Assembly (NCBI GenBank): GCA_023473205.1
Contig: JAMCYY010000112.1
Coordinates: 1 to 20,430 of the forward strand
Reading direction: 5' to 3'
DNA length: 20,430 bases
Source: Patescibacteria group bacterium
Lineage (GTDB): Bacteria > Patescibacteriota > Microgenomatia > UM-FILTER-40-11
Below the pieces are notes generated by a model. It was not told the origin of the DNA and did not search any database. It saw only the letters and a program-made list of their open reading frames with translations. The first letter of the stretch is position 1; each line of letters begins with the position of its first letter. This document shows positions 20,269 through 20,430 of this stretch, one piece after another. The translations under genes and the position numbers were made by a program.

Positions 20269-20430
20269 TCATTCAAATTTATCATTTAAAACACTAGGGG
20301 CTTTAACCACAATTACTTCTGTCTCTTCCTGAGCAGAAAGATTTTTTAATTTTGCCTCAGGATAAACCACTAAAAAATCACCTTTCTTTAGTTCTCTTTC
20401 CTCTCCTTCAAACAAAACTTTCACGCCAAC
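20269..20430 (-). CDS. C-terminal end of a cupin-like protein (cut by the window edge)
   Basis: The last 53 codons and TGA stop of a minus-strand gene that continues beyond 20430. The visible protein reads VGVKVLFEGEERELKKGDFLVV, then YPEAKLKNLSAQEETEVIVVKAPS and a short polar end. ELKKGDFLVVYPEAKLKNLS...VIVVKAPS follows the second half of a small cupin barrel (KGDxxxxPxxxxHxxxN...VxxxP), but the usual metal-binding histidine is replaced, so it may not bind metal there. The upstream half, promoter and start are not in the window. The reading frame is open throughout and clearly biased towards protein-like composition. The function is unknown. Confidence 0.65.
   Translation of the reverse strand, partial: VGVKVLFEGEERELKKGDFLVVYPEAKLKNLSAQEETEVIVVKAPSVLNDKFE

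Overview
The window looks like chromosome of an uncultivated, AT-rich bacterium of the Candidate Phyla Radiation (Patescibacteria), most like the Microgenomates. This rests on protein character, not on a marker gene: a DUF5652 membrane protein, a tiny CxCCxC protein, many small hydrophilic or membrane stress-type proteins, surface proteins with Pro/Thr linkers and a Cys-rich tail, very short spacing, and short dispersed intergenic repeats. TGA is read as stop, so this is not a UGA-recoding lineage. No rRNA, tRNA, CRISPR array, transposase or phage structural gene was seen.

Layout. (1) 1-1402: three small minus-strand genes (an unknown 79-aa protein, a stand-alone desulforedoxin domain, a KGG stress protein), then about 390 bases without a gene holding four stem-loops. 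(2) 1403-4096: a PhoB-type response regulator, a GlsB/YeaQ-type membrane protein, a convergent soluble PAS-PAS histidine kinase, and a small Cys-rich protein. (3) 4179-7650: a secreted GH5 cellulase-type enzyme, two BON-domain proteins in tandem, and a membrane-anchored PsbP-like protein. (4) 7651-10318: a radical SAM/SPASM-type enzyme and an EpmA-like class II synthetase, bracketed by two copies of a composite intergenic repeat. (5) 10319-13140: a minus-strand pair, DUF1846 then a homocitrate-synthase-like DRE-TIM enzyme. (6) 13182-15726: DUF5652, DUF378, an NHLRC2-like thioredoxin/beta-propeller protein and a Rad52/22-type annealing protein. (7) 15817-20430: a triple-repeat surface protein, a divergent polytopic membrane protein, a lactate permease, and the end of a cupin-like gene cut by the window edge.

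How the parts may fit. The kinase and regulator are likely partners, with GlsB-, BON- and KGG-type proteins as plausible envelope or stress effectors (inference). The cellulase and LctP fit a fermentative, scavenging life. The two gene pairs with no obvious textbook role, radical SAM + EpmA-like and DUF1846 + DRE-TIM, are the best candidates for an undescribed biochemical system.

Two kinds of gene start recur. Six genes for small proteins carry a strong AGGAGGTG-type ribosome-binding site (GGAGGT in one). Several other genes have a good promoter whose -10 box lies only 5-11 bases before the ATG and no ribosome-binding site, which suggests leaderless mRNAs.
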